NCBI RefSeq assembly: GCF_004569505.1
Contig: NZ_SPPK01000003.1
Coordinates: 310,001 to 374,000, forward strand
Length of the DNA: 64,000 bases
Reading direction: 5' to 3'
From: Dysgonomonas mossii
Lineage (GTDB): Bacteria > Bacteroidota > Bacteroidia > Bacteroidales > Dysgonomonadaceae
Shown: piece after piece, positions 28,276 to 37,234 of the stretch
Layout of the letters: the number at the start of each line of letters is the position of its first letter
Position numbering within the stretch: the first letter of the stretch is position 1
The notes under the pieces: generated by a model
What the model was told of the DNA's origin: nothing
The model's input: the letters and a program-made list of their open reading frames with translations, nothing else
Databases searched by the model: none
Position numbers and translations under genes: made by a program

Positions 28276-28476
28276 GATGTATTTCAATGAACTAAGATAC
28301 AATTTTGAAAGCAAATCACAACATCCTTGAACACCTTCTACTAAAATAGTCTGATGTATTTCAATGAACTAAGATACAATTTTGAAAGCAAATCATAACA
28401 TAATCTCCATGCATTTGATACCCTATCTTGATGTATTTCAATGAACTAAAGTGCAATTTTGAATGCAATTTGCAAT
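28195..28476 (-). CRISPR. Cas-less mini CRISPR array, type II-C-like 47-bp repeats, 3 spacers
   Basis: Intact repeats are at 28,276-28,322 and 28,353-28,399 (47 bp; one mismatch, in CATAAC for CACAAC). Read on the minus strand they begin GTTGTGATTTGCTTTCAAA, like known Bacteroidetes type II-C repeats. Spacers are 28,247-28,275 (29 bp), 28,323-28,352 (30) and 28,400-28,429 (30). The repeat at 28,430-28,476 is degenerate only in its 5' half on the minus strand (ATTGCAAATTGCATT in place of GTTGTGATTTGCTTT). The last unit, 28,246 downward, keeps the first 19 nt and then becomes the tracrRNA tail. Minus is the likely crRNA strand. The array lies 216 bp behind the ECF sigma gene on the same strand and might share its transcript. 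Confidence 0.9.
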
Positions 28477-28650
28477 TGATGGCTCAAGATATATTAAGCA
28501 GATAGTCTTGTCGCTAACTTAATAGTACATTGTTAGTCTGCGAGTGCTCTATTGGAAGATGTATCTATTCCCAAGCGCGTATTGGCGATGATTTGTAATG
28601 TTCTCATTGTCCGTAAATAGCAAACGCTATAGTATTAGTTCTTTATATAT

Positions 28651-28692
28651 ACCTATCTCGACTTCTATAGCACATACATATAGCTGATAGGT
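28651..28692 (-). terminator. Inverted repeat after the ECF sigma gene
   Basis: ACCTATC at 28,651-28,657 pairs with GATAGGT at 28,686-28,692, with an inner CTATA/TATAG pair. It lies immediately 3' of the sigma stop codon but lacks a clear U-run on the minus strand (ATATATAAAG), so termination is uncertain. If it does not terminate, sigma mRNA would read into the CRISPR array. Confidence 0.3.
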
Positions 28693-29229
28693 TTACAGAA
28701 CCATATAATCCTTCAGTTTAATGCGAAGTGTTTTTAAAGATTTTGTTATGCGATATTCCACCGTTTTTATAGATATTCCGAGGTTTATAGCGATCTCTGC
28801 ATTCGTATTTTCTCCAAACCTGCTCATTTCAAAAACCTCTTTGTATTTTTCAGGCAATTCTTTAATAGCGGACTGTATTCTGATTGCCAGTTCTTCTACC
28901 ATGTAATAATCGGGGTCTTCGAATTGCTCTTTTAATTTTTCATATAATATTGCATGTACTCTTTTTCTATATTGCTCATTCCTGATTGCATTAAAAGTGC
29001 GATTTTTGGCAGCAACGAACAGATACGATTTCAGGGACGTTTCGACAGCCAGATATTTCCTTTTCTCCCATATATGCAACATGAGATCTTGAACTAATTC
29101 TTCAGCCTCAACGTCAGAAATAAATTGTGAAACATATTCACAAAGAGGTGAATAGAACTTAATAAACATTTCTTTATAAGCCCTAGTATCCCCTTCTAAA
29201 ATTCCGTTTAGAAGCAATTGTTCATCCAT
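28693..29229 (-). CDS. ECF RNA polymerase sigma factor, Bacteroidetes SusCD-linked type
   Basis: This 178-aa sigma-70 family factor has region 2 (about 10-80; YKEMFIKFYSPLCEYVSQFISD, EELVQDLMLHIWEKR) and region 4 (about 115-170; LPEKYKEVFEMSRFGENTNAEIAINLGISIKTVEYRI). It most likely works with the FecR anti-sigma factor at 29,399 to switch on the SusC/SusD genes when the outer-membrane receptor meets its substrate. Unlike the usual co-directional sigma-fecR pair, it points away from fecR, with a shared 169-bp promoter region between them. Confidence 0.92.
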   Translation of the reverse strand: MDEQLLLNGILEGDTRAYKEMFIKFYSPLCEYVSQFISDVEAEELVQDLMLHIWEKRKYLAVETSLKSYLFVAAKNRTFNAIRNEQYRKRVHAILYEKLKEQFEDPDYYMVEELAIRIQSAIKELPEKYKEVFEMSRFGENTNAEIAINLGISIKTVEYRITKSLKTLRIKLKDYMVL

Positions 29230-29398
29230 AATATTTAAGGTGCGGGCAAAGGTAATTTTTTCATCAATAATAAGTATATAAAACTTTCAAGAAAAGTAGG
29301 GCCATTAAAATTAATAAAAAAATTGATTTTTAGTTTAGGGTGGTGCACAATATATGTGTCGTATATATAGAAACATGTAGTGAATAGGCTTATAAAAA

Positions 29399-30430
29399 AT
29401 GGAATTAAACGAAAAATCATATATTGAGATACCAGATGAGTCATTGCTCCTTAGATATATTACCGGAGAAGTAACGCAAGAGGAGAGTTTATTGGTCAAA
29501 GAATGGAGTGAGAAAGACACTGCAAATGAAGAGCTCCTTATTCAGCTGGCACGTATGTATTATGCTCAAAGAACACAACAGCGGATTAAGAATCGTGATA
29601 CTGAAGCCGCATTTCGAATCGTAAATAATAAAATCAAGAAAAAAGGAAGGCGTTTATTCCTCCAGCAGGTTGGCGTAGCAGCATCTTTGATTATAGGTAT
29701 TCTAGGTATAGGTTCTTTCTTCTTTCAATATCTAGACTTGCGCGAGAGCTTCCTTCCATCTATGATTACAGTAGAATCGAATGATAACTCCCGTACTCGT
29801 CTGGTGTTACCCGATGGAACCGAAGTTTGTCTTAATTCTGGAAGCAGCATCACATATCCGTCCCATTATACCGACGGTGAACGAAATGTTACTCTCTCAG
29901 GTGAAGCATATTTCAAAGTGACTCATAATAAAGAGAAACCTTTTGTTGTGAGTGCTCTGGATAAGAAGTATAAAGTTAAGGTACTCGGAACAGAGTTCAA
30001 TATGCAGGCGTATAGAGATGACAATGTTATTCAAACAACACTTATATCCGGAAGTGTTCAGGTCGATATTCAGGGGAGGAACACGAAGACGGTTTTGTTG
30101 CCTTCGCAAAAAGCAACCTACTCCCTACAGAATAACGAATTGGAGGTAGTAAGTGCTAATACGGATAGAGAGACAGACTGGATGTATAGCCGTTTGGTAT
30201 TCAAGAAAACACCTATGCCGGAGGTATTGGCGCGATTGTCCCGTTTCTATAAAGTGGAGTTCGATGTGAGAAATAAAATCATAGATACTTATACATTTAC
30301 CGGAACCTTCGAAGACAGACCTTTGTATCAGGTGTTGGATTATATGAAGATATCATCACAAATAGATTATAATATAACTTATCAGAAAGATGAAAAAGGT
30401 ACTAAATCTGTCGTGGTATTGAGACGATAG
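29399..30430 (+). CDS. FecR-type anti-sigma factor
   Basis: This 343-aa inner-membrane protein has a cytoplasmic N-terminal part (about 1-85) that would bind the sigma factor, one membrane helix (about 92-110; GVAASLIIGILGIGSFFF) and a periplasmic FecR domain (about 120-225; LVLPDGTEVCLNSGSSITYP, LSGEAYFKVTHNKEKPFVV, VLGTEFNMQAY). A C-terminal DUF4974-type STN-like domain follows (about 260-340; MPEVLARLSRFYKVEFD). It relays the signal from the STN-bearing SusC at 30,611. The gene lies directly upstream of susC, with a hairpin in the leader between them. Confidence 0.93.
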   Translation: MELNEKSYIEIPDESLLLRYITGEVTQEESLLVKEWSEKDTANEELLIQLARMYYAQRTQQRIKNRDTEAAFRIVNNKIKKKGRRLFLQQVGVAASLIIGILGIGSFFFQYLDLRESFLPSMITVESNDNSRTRLVLPDGTEVCLNSGSSITYPSHYTDGERNVTLSGEAYFKVTHNKEKPFVVSALDKKYKVKVLGTEFNMQAYRDDNVIQTTLISGSVQVDIQGRNTKTVLLPSQKATYSLQNNELEVVSANTDRETDWMYSRLVFKKTPMPEVLARLSRFYKVEFDVRNKIIDTYTFTGTFEDRPLYQVLDYMKISSQIDYNITYQKDEKGTKSVVVLRR

Positions 30431-30525
30431 AACGAAAAGAAAATAACTCGGATATCTTTCAAAATCAACTAACCTTAAAATTTAATAGCCTATGAAAAAA
30501 TAACCAGAAGAAATCTAATAAAAAA

Positions 30526-30556
30526 CACGGAAACATGTTACCAGCATATTTCCGTG
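30526..30556. repeat. Stem-loop in the susC leader
   Basis: CACGGAAA (30,526-30,533) pairs with TTTCCGTG (30,549-30,556), with an inner ATG/CAT pair. It sits between fecR and susC and has no T-run on the plus strand, so it is not a plain terminator there. It covers an in-frame GTG at 30,554, which makes that codon an unlikely start. A role in setting susC level is possible. Confidence 0.5.
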
Positions 30557-30610
30557 CTAAAAAACAAATCTGAAAAACAATTTATTTTTTACTTAAAGCA
30601 TAACAAAAAT

Positions 30611-33600
30611 ATGAGAAAAATCCATCATCTCCAACAACCTTGGAGATATTGTAACCGTTTCCTCGAGTTACACAAAATTCCTCTTACTATGAAATTATCG
30701 TTGACATTACTTATTCTGTCAATTAATGTCTCTTTTGCAGCCCATTCGTATGCTCAACAAGTAACATTATCCCTTGACATCCAAAACAAGAAAGTCGTTG
30801 ATGTTTTGGACGAAATCGAAAAACAATCGGAATTTCGATTTTACTACAATAATAAACTGGTCGATGTAGATCGTACGGTATCTGTAAAAGTGAAGAAGAA
30901 AGCCGTGTTTTCTATTCTGGACGAATTGTTTTCAAATTACAATGTAGAGTACAAAGTAATTGATAAAGATATCATCCTTACTGAAAAAAACAAGGGTGAA
31001 AATAAGACCCGCGAAGCACATCAGCAGCAAATAGATATAACGGGTATAGTTACAGATGCAAACGGAGAAGTATTACCCGGGGTAAGTGTTGTCGTGAAAA
31101 ATACTACATTCGGTACAATCACCGACGTAGATGGCAAGTATACCATAAATGTTCCCGACAGAAATGCTGTTCTGATCTATTCGATGATCGGTTTTCTGAA
31201 ATATGAAGAGCCTGTGGGCAATAGACGGTCTATAAATATATCACTGAAAGAAGAAATCCGTGAAATGGATGAGGTTGTTGTGATAGGTTACGGTACTGTA
31301 AAAAGAGCCAATCTGGGAGGGGCTGTCGCTACAGCCGATTCGAAAGTATTCCAGTCCCGTCCTATCCAAAATGCCGCCTCAGCACTCCAAGGCGAGGTTC
31401 CGGGTCTTACTGTGATACGTACAAGCGGGGCCCCCGGAAGTAGTCCGGTTTTGCGTGTACGTGATATCTCGTCTGTCAATGGAGGAGCTCCGTTGGTGTT
31501 GATTGATGGCGCAGAAGGAGATTTGGGTACAATAAACCCTGCCGATATCGAGAATATATCTGTTCTCAAAGACGGGACAGCAGCTATCTACGGGGCGCGT
31601 GCTGCTGACGGGGTTGTACTGATCACAACAAAAAATGCGAACAAGAACCAAAAATTAAAGGTAACCCTCGATGCATATTACTCGATAAAGAAACCGGCAC
31701 TGTTGAAAAAACCGGCCAATCTTTATCAGCATGCTGCTATGGCTCTTGAAATAACAGACGGCAGTTTTCCTATAGAATATACCCAAGATGAATTACAACT
31801 CATTCTTGAGGGTAGCGATAAAGTTATTCCAGCCGGAACAACTTGGGGACGCTGGGGCAATGCATATCCAAAATTCTACAAAGACCAAAATTGGAATGAA
31901 CATATTATAGGAAATGGCAATATTCAGAATTATAATGTCAGCTTTTCCGGAGGGGGAGATAAATATACATATCTCATTTCTTTGGGTTACCAGAAAGAAG
32001 AGGGACTACCTAAATTCGGAATAGATTCGGACAAGCGTTATTTTGTGCGTGCAAAATCTAATATAGAAATAGTAAAAAACCTCAACTATGACCTTAATAT
32101 ATCCTACGAGGCTAGTGATAGGGATTACTCTTCCAGTATTAGTCAGGGACAGAATATATGGGAGTTGATATACAAAACTCGCAGTTGGGCACCTGTATAC
32201 AATCCGGAAGGAAATTTCTATACTTTCGAAGGTTTTGACAATCCGGCACAAGTATTGCAAGATGGGGGCGAGTCTCGTCGAACAGCCGGAAACTTTACCT
32301 TCAACAATCAATTGCGTTGGCAGGTTATAGACGGGCTAAACCTTACAGGGCGTGCTATAGTTCGCAAGAGTGATGCAGATGAGTATATCGTCCAGAAGAT
32401 GCTTTATAGCTACAATTGGGAAAATGTAAATCATCGGACGGCAAGAAAGCCCAACAGTGCCGAGCGTAATTATGCCAAAACGTTGTCTAAAAACTTTACA
32501 TTGTATGGAGAGTACAAAAAGACATTTGCTCAAAAACATGATATAGGTATAATGTTCGGAGGGTCTCATGAATCTGCCGACTATGACAAATTCTGGGCAA
32601 AGCGTATCAATTTCGATCAGCAGGAACAGATGCCTATCAGCATGGGTAGCCCCGAAGATCAGGATGCAGCTAGTGATGGTAACGCATGGACCATTAACTC
32701 TTTCTTCTCGAGGCTTAATTATGGATTCGCTAATAAGTATTTTATCGAAGCTACATTACGTGGCGATGGTTGTTCTCGATTTGCGCCGGGTGAACGTTGG
32801 GGATATTTCCCGGGAGTAAATGCAACATGGCGTATAGGTGAAGAATCATTTATAAAGCCGCTAAATATTTTTGACGACCTCAAATTCAGGGCTTCCTACG
32901 GAAAAATGGGAAATCAATCTAATATAGGCCCTTATGATTTTATCGAACTAATTAATATCAGCAGAAATTATTACCCGTTCGGCAATGGGGCAAAAGGTCA
33001 GATGGCGAATCAGTCGAATCTGGTTTCTACTTCCCGTACATGGGAGACTATCAGGTCTGTAAACATCGGTACAGATTTCAGTTTTCTGAATAACAGACTA
33101 TACGGGTCTTTCGACTACTTCTGGAAAACCAATGAGAATATGTTGATTTCCATTACTTATCCTTCCATTTTGGGGATCGCAGCTCCTTCTACGAACAGTG
33201 GAGAACTGAAAATCCACGGTTGGGAAATTATATTAGGATGGAGAGACCAGATCAGTGATTTCAAATATTCGGTAAGAGCTAGTTTAAGTGATGCTCAGAA
33301 TGAAATAGCCAAAAGAATCGGGAACTCTATAATAGGATATGGAAATAACAGGACGCCTGTAGGCTATCCAATGGATTCATATTTCGGATATGTATTTGAT
33401 GGTATTATCCAAAATGACCAGGAACTTGCCGAATACAAGTCTCGTTTCCCTAATAGCGGAACCGTACAGGATAAAAGGATACAAGTAGGAGATGCCAAGT
33501 ATAAAGATCTGAACGGCGATGGTAATCTGACTGAATATGCTGATGGCGATGGCGACCTTGTTTATTTAGGGAATACTAATCCCCGGTACAACTTCGGATT

Positions 33601-34063
33601 CAATCTCAATGCTGAATATAAAGGCTTCGACTTAGGTGCATTCTTTCAGGGAGTAGGCAAGCGCACGATGTTCCTCGAAGGAGATGCCAGTAAACCGTTT
33701 AATGCACCATGGTATCAGTCGGCAGAATACTGGTATGGAAAAACATGGACGCTTGAAAGAACCGATGCCAAGTACCCGGCTATATCAAACGATGGTACCA
33801 GAAAAAATTATAACTATTATATCTCTACCAACACCAAGCATAATGTAGGATATATCAGGTTGAAGAACTTGCAGGTCGGCTATACTATCCCTAAAAAGTA
33901 TACACTGAAAGCGAAACTGGAGAAAGTCAGGATATACTTCAGCGGGGAAGACCTCTTTGAAATACACAATGCACCCGGCGGATGGGACCCTGAAGATGGA
34001 GGTAGTTTTGTGAGTTATCCGTTTGCCCGTAATTACTCGTTAGGTGTTAATATCGTTTTCTAA
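30611..34063 (+). CDS. SusC/RagA-type TonB-dependent receptor with STN domain
   Basis: This 1150-aa outer-membrane transporter imports an oligosaccharide or similar ligand using TonB energy. From the ATG at 30,611 there is a long export signal (cleavage near SYAQ, residue 49). The STN signalling domain follows (about 50-105; VTLSLDIQNKKVVDVLDEIEKQ), then a carboxypeptidase-regulatory-like domain (about 128-205; ITGIVTDANGEVLPGVSV), a plug with EMDEVVVIGYGTVKR (about 220-330) and the beta-barrel. The STN domain means it is a transducer that talks to FecR and the sigma factor. A longer frame from GTG 30,554 is disfavoured by a hairpin there. susD starts 21 bp downstream. Confidence 0.95.
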   Translation: MRKIHHLQQPWRYCNRFLELHKIPLTMKLSLTLLILSINVSFAAHSYAQQVTLSLDIQNKKVVDVLDEIEKQSEFRFYYNNKLVDVDRTVSVKVKKKAVFSILDELFSNYNVEYKVIDKDIILTEKNKGENKTREAHQQQIDITGIVTDANGEVLPGVSVVVKNTTFGTITDVDGKYTINVPDRNAVLIYSMIGFLKYEEPVGNRRSINISLKEEIREMDEVVVIGYGTVKRANLGGAVATADSKVFQSRPIQNAASALQGEVPGLTVIRTSGAPGSSPVLRVRDISSVNGGAPLVLIDGAEGDLGTINPADIENISVLKDGTAAIYGARAADGVVLITTKNANKNQKLKVTLDAYYSIKKPALLKKPANLYQHAAMALEITDGSFPIEYTQDELQLILEGSDKVIPAGTTWGRWGNAYPKFYKDQNWNEHIIGNGNIQNYNVSFSGGGDKYTYLISLGYQKEEGLPKFGIDSDKRYFVRAKSNIEIVKNLNYDLNISYEASDRDYSSSISQGQNIWELIYKTRSWAPVYNPEGNFYTFEGFDNPAQVLQDGGESRRTAGNFTFNNQLRWQVIDGLNLTGRAIVRKSDADEYIVQKMLYSYNWENVNHRTARKPNSAERNYAKTLSKNFTLYGEYKKTFAQKHDIGIMFGGSHESADYDKFWAKRINFDQQEQMPISMGSPEDQDAASDGNAWTINSFFSRLNYGFANKYFIEATLRGDGCSRFAPGERWGYFPGVNATWRIGEESFIKPLNIFDDLKFRASYGKMGNQSNIGPYDFIELINISRNYYPFGNGAKGQMANQSNLVSTSRTWETIRSVNIGTDFSFLNNRLYGSFDYFWKTNENMLISITYPSILGIAAPSTNSGELKIHGWEIILGWRDQISDFKYSVRASLSDAQNEIAKRIGNSIIGYGNNRTPVGYPMDSYFGYVFDGIIQNDQELAEYKSRFPNSGTVQDKRIQVGDAKYKDLNGDGNLTEYADGDGDLVYLGNTNPRYNFGFNLNAEYKGFDLGAFFQGVGKRTMFLEGDASKPFNAPWYQSAEYWYGKTWTLERTDAKYPAISNDGTRKNYNYYISTNTKHNVGYIRLKNLQVGYTIPKKYTLKAKLEKVRIYFSGEDLFEIHNAPGGWDPEDGGSFVSYPFARNYSLGVNIVF

Positions 34064-34084
34064 TTTTTGCTAAAGTACATAATC

Positions 34085-35749
34085 ATGAAAAAATATATAT
34101 CAACAATTTCCGCGCTCATTGCTATTTTAGTGGCAATGTCAAGTTGCCAGGATATGGATTTGCTTCCGAAAGAAAACCTAAGTGATCCTCAGTTTTGGAA
34201 AACCCCGGCCGATTATAAAAAAGCGGCAAATCTCTTGTATGACAGGATGGAAAGTTTTAATACAAGCGACAGTGAAAGTGATATTGCTTACGGCGAAGGA
34301 GCAAATAATGTAAGTAATGGAACATATATCGCAAATTCTTCGGATGGAAATTGGAATGACAGGTTTACTGATATCCGTAATTGTAATAAAATTATAGAGA
34401 AAAGTGAAGCCTACGAGGGCAATCCTTCCGAAATAGAACATTATGTAGCCGAAGCCCGTTTTTTCAGGGCCTATACTTATTGGCGTTTGATGAAGAGATT
34501 CGCTGACGTGCCTGTCATTACTAAAACTTTAAATGTGGATTCCCCTGAATTATTTGCTCATAGAGACTCTCAGACCAAAGTAGAAGATTTTATACTTTCG
34601 GAACTCGAAGCAATCTATACTAAACTGCCAAAACAGAGTGAGCTTGCAGCCGATGATAAAGGGCGTGTAACACAGGGCGCAGCCTTAGCTCTGAAAGCGA
34701 GAATCGCATTATTCTCCGGAACATGGGCCAAATATCATAAGCATCGGACAGATTATAAAGAACTGTTGGAACAGGCGGTAGCTGCAGCTGAAAAAGTAAG
34801 GGCAAGTGGAGAATACTCCTTATATGAAGGCTCAGGTGCCGAGAGCTATCGTTATCTGTTTATAGAAAAAGGAGACGATGCGCCGGAAGCGATTCTTTCT
34901 AACCGCTACTTTAAAGATATACGTATGCACTCGCAGGCTCACGGTGTTTATTGGGGGCAGAGGGGTACTCCGACCAAAAAGCTGGCCGAGATGTATCTGT
35001 GCAAAAGTACGGGCTTGCCTATAACCGCCTCCGGATCAGGATTTGAAGGATATAAAAAAATGGCTGATGAGTTTAAAAATCGTGACCCCCGTATGACTCA
35101 GACGTTCTTGATACCAGGGACAACATTCCTGAGCCCGCAGGATGGTCAGTTGGTCAGTGCTCCGGGTTTTGAAACCCGTCCGAATACGAAGACAGGATAT
35201 AAGTTATGGAAGTTTATGGGAGAAGAAAGAACCGGAGTAAACGATTCGTATTATGATTATCATATCATCCGTTATGCGGAAGTATTACTTATCTTGGCAG
35301 AAGCCATATTCGAAAAAGATGATAAAATAAGTAATGAAGTCCTGAATAATACGATCAATGTAGTCCGCTCACGAAAGGGAGTAGAGATGCCTGTCCTTAC
35401 AAATGAATTTGTACAGGCAAATGGACTGGATATGCGGACTGAAATACGTAGAGAGCGTACGATAGAGCTTGCATTTGAAGGATTTAGACGAGATGATCTC
35501 AGACGTTGGAAAACGGCGGAAACTGAATTGGTTGGAGCTCTGAAAGGTTTCAGGTATAAAGGTAGTGAGTATGCAGAACTGAAGGTGCTGGATGATGAAA
35601 GTGCAAAGAAGCTGGACGAAAATGGTTTTTATATTGTAGAACCTGAGACAAACCGTAAGTTTATAGCACCTAAAAATTATTATTATTCTCTGCCTTTGGA
35701 TGAAACAAAACTCAATCCGAATTTATTACCAAATAATCCGGGGTGGTAG
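34085..35749 (+). CDS. SusD/RagB-type surface lipoprotein
   Basis: This 554-aa lipoprotein is the lid and ligand-binding partner of SusC on the outer face of the outer membrane. The signal peptide ends with a lipobox (MSSCQD). Family features are LLPKENLSDPQFWKTPADYKKAANLLYDRM near the N-terminus, RNCNKIIEKSEAY, VAEARFFRAYTYWRLMKRFADVPV, and the C-terminal HIIRYAEVLLILAEA and RRERTIELAFEGFRRDDLRRWKT. The start ATG at 34,085 is chosen over a TTG at 34,067, since the signal peptide begins with MKKY there. The ligand is unknown. Confidence 0.95.
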   Translation: MKKYISTISALIAILVAMSSCQDMDLLPKENLSDPQFWKTPADYKKAANLLYDRMESFNTSDSESDIAYGEGANNVSNGTYIANSSDGNWNDRFTDIRNCNKIIEKSEAYEGNPSEIEHYVAEARFFRAYTYWRLMKRFADVPVITKTLNVDSPELFAHRDSQTKVEDFILSELEAIYTKLPKQSELAADDKGRVTQGAALALKARIALFSGTWAKYHKHRTDYKELLEQAVAAAEKVRASGEYSLYEGSGAESYRYLFIEKGDDAPEAILSNRYFKDIRMHSQAHGVYWGQRGTPTKKLAEMYLCKSTGLPITASGSGFEGYKKMADEFKNRDPRMTQTFLIPGTTFLSPQDGQLVSAPGFETRPNTKTGYKLWKFMGEERTGVNDSYYDYHIIRYAEVLLILAEAIFEKDDKISNEVLNNTINVVRSRKGVEMPVLTNEFVQANGLDMRTEIRRERTIELAFEGFRRDDLRRWKTAETELVGALKGFRYKGSEYAELKVLDDESAKKLDENGFYIVEPETNRKFIAPKNYYYSLPLDETKLNPNLLPNNPGW

Positions 35750-35769
35750 AATATATTAACGGTTATAAG

Positions 35770-37131
35770 ATGACAAAGAAAAGTTTATTTTTAATTCTAT
35801 TAACCTTTACTTCAGTTTGGTGTGGCTCTCTTTCTTCCCTAAAAGGACAGAGTAAGGGGGAGCCGACACCGGCTGTACTGATGGAAAATCGTTTCCTCAC
35901 CCTGAATACAATAATCCGTGTAAATCAGATCGAGGTAAGCAGAGACAGAAACGAAGGACTGGACGAACGTTCCGAGCATACTCCTGAGCGTATAATCGCA
36001 TTCCGGGAAGCTGTATCTTCTGAGTTTCCGGGTGCAAGGATAACATGGGCATTCAGTTGGTTGGCATTGCATGACGAAACCGAAAATTATAAGAAGATTC
36101 GTGAACTGGTAGTCGGATATCACCTTAAGTATGGTGACGATATTACATTCATACCGGGCGCATACTTTGCCAATGCTTATAATACTCGCGAACAGGTAAA
36201 TAAAGACTTGCAGGATGGACTGGCTAAGGTAAGTGAAATAGTCGGAAACGGATTCCGCCCCAAAAGTGTTGTCGCCGGCTTTCTGTCTGCCGAAAATCAA
36301 CAATTCTTAGCTGAAAAAGAGGGAATACATGTATGTCAAGGCAATATATGGAGCCAATTTTCTATCGATAATCAGGATGGCGACGGGGCAGTTTCTTATC
36401 CTTTCTATCCATCGAAAGAACATTTTTGTAAGCCCGCTCAAGGCAAAGATGACTTTATTGACTGTGTGAATCTGGATGGATGGACAATGGATTTCCTCTC
36501 GGCTCGTAGAGCTGGTTTTGCCGACGGTTTCAACAGCCGTATGGGGGTAGGTCCTATCGAAACCTTAATGGCCTATGGGAAATTGACAGGACTAACGCAG
36601 ATGCTATATACTTCCGCTATGCATTATGACAGGGGATTTGAGCTCAACGGATTTGCCTGGGTAACTAATTGCTGGGAACTGTCTCTTCCAATAGATATAT
36701 CAGGCCTTAAAGACTGGCTGAATGAGATAAAACGAAACTGGCCAGATGTTAAGTTCATCACTCAGGGCGAATTCGGCTTGTTGTGGAGGGATTATTACAA
36801 GGATAATTCTTTCAATTACCGTTTCGAGCAGAAAGGCTCAGGTATCGGAGGTTCTGATTCTAATCTGAAAATCAGATGGTTTATGAACAAGGATTTCCGT
36901 CTGGCGCTAGTTAAAGATTGGCAGAAAAACAGAACGGAAAATGTGATTGATTTTACCAACTATAATCTCAAGGCAGAAGAACCTAAGGACATGACCCGAA
37001 AATGGAGCCTGATGGGAGAAATTAATCAAAAACAGAGCCGTCCGCAAGATAAACCGAAGGCAATTGATAAAATATCTCCGGAAGGACTTGCTTTAATTAA
37101 AAAATATTACCCATATTTGCTTCTTGACTGA
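35770..37131 (+). CDS. Secreted PUL protein of unknown function, paralogue 1
   Basis: This 453-aa exported protein (signal peptide KKSLFLILLTFTSVWCGS) is clearly homologous to the product of 39,008-40,438. Shared blocks include EKEGIHVCQGNIWSQ, SYPFYPSKEHFCKPAQ, FIDCVNLDGWTMDFL, RMGVGPIETL and RGFELNGFAWVTN. From memory it fits the DUF3863/DUF3864 family of the Bacteroidetes, which has a structure but no known activity; I could not check this. The alternation of strands and conserved acidic and aromatic residues suggest a TIM-like barrel, perhaps near polysaccharide deacetylases. The ATG at 35,770 is chosen over a GTG at 35,743 that overlaps susD. Confidence 0.72.
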   Translation: MTKKSLFLILLTFTSVWCGSLSSLKGQSKGEPTPAVLMENRFLTLNTIIRVNQIEVSRDRNEGLDERSEHTPERIIAFREAVSSEFPGARITWAFSWLALHDETENYKKIRELVVGYHLKYGDDITFIPGAYFANAYNTREQVNKDLQDGLAKVSEIVGNGFRPKSVVAGFLSAENQQFLAEKEGIHVCQGNIWSQFSIDNQDGDGAVSYPFYPSKEHFCKPAQGKDDFIDCVNLDGWTMDFLSARRAGFADGFNSRMGVGPIETLMAYGKLTGLTQMLYTSAMHYDRGFELNGFAWVTNCWELSLPIDISGLKDWLNEIKRNWPDVKFITQGEFGLLWRDYYKDNSFNYRFEQKGSGIGGSDSNLKIRWFMNKDFRLALVKDWQKNRTENVIDFTNYNLKAEEPKDMTRKWSLMGEINQKQSRPQDKPKAIDKISPEGLALIKKYYPYLLLD

Positions 37132-37234
37132 TGTCTACAGTTACTAAAAATGCCCTGATTAAGTAAATAATAATAACCGGCTATTTATTCTTTTTATAGT
37201 AGGTCGGTTCTAAAATGAAAATTCTAATAAACAA

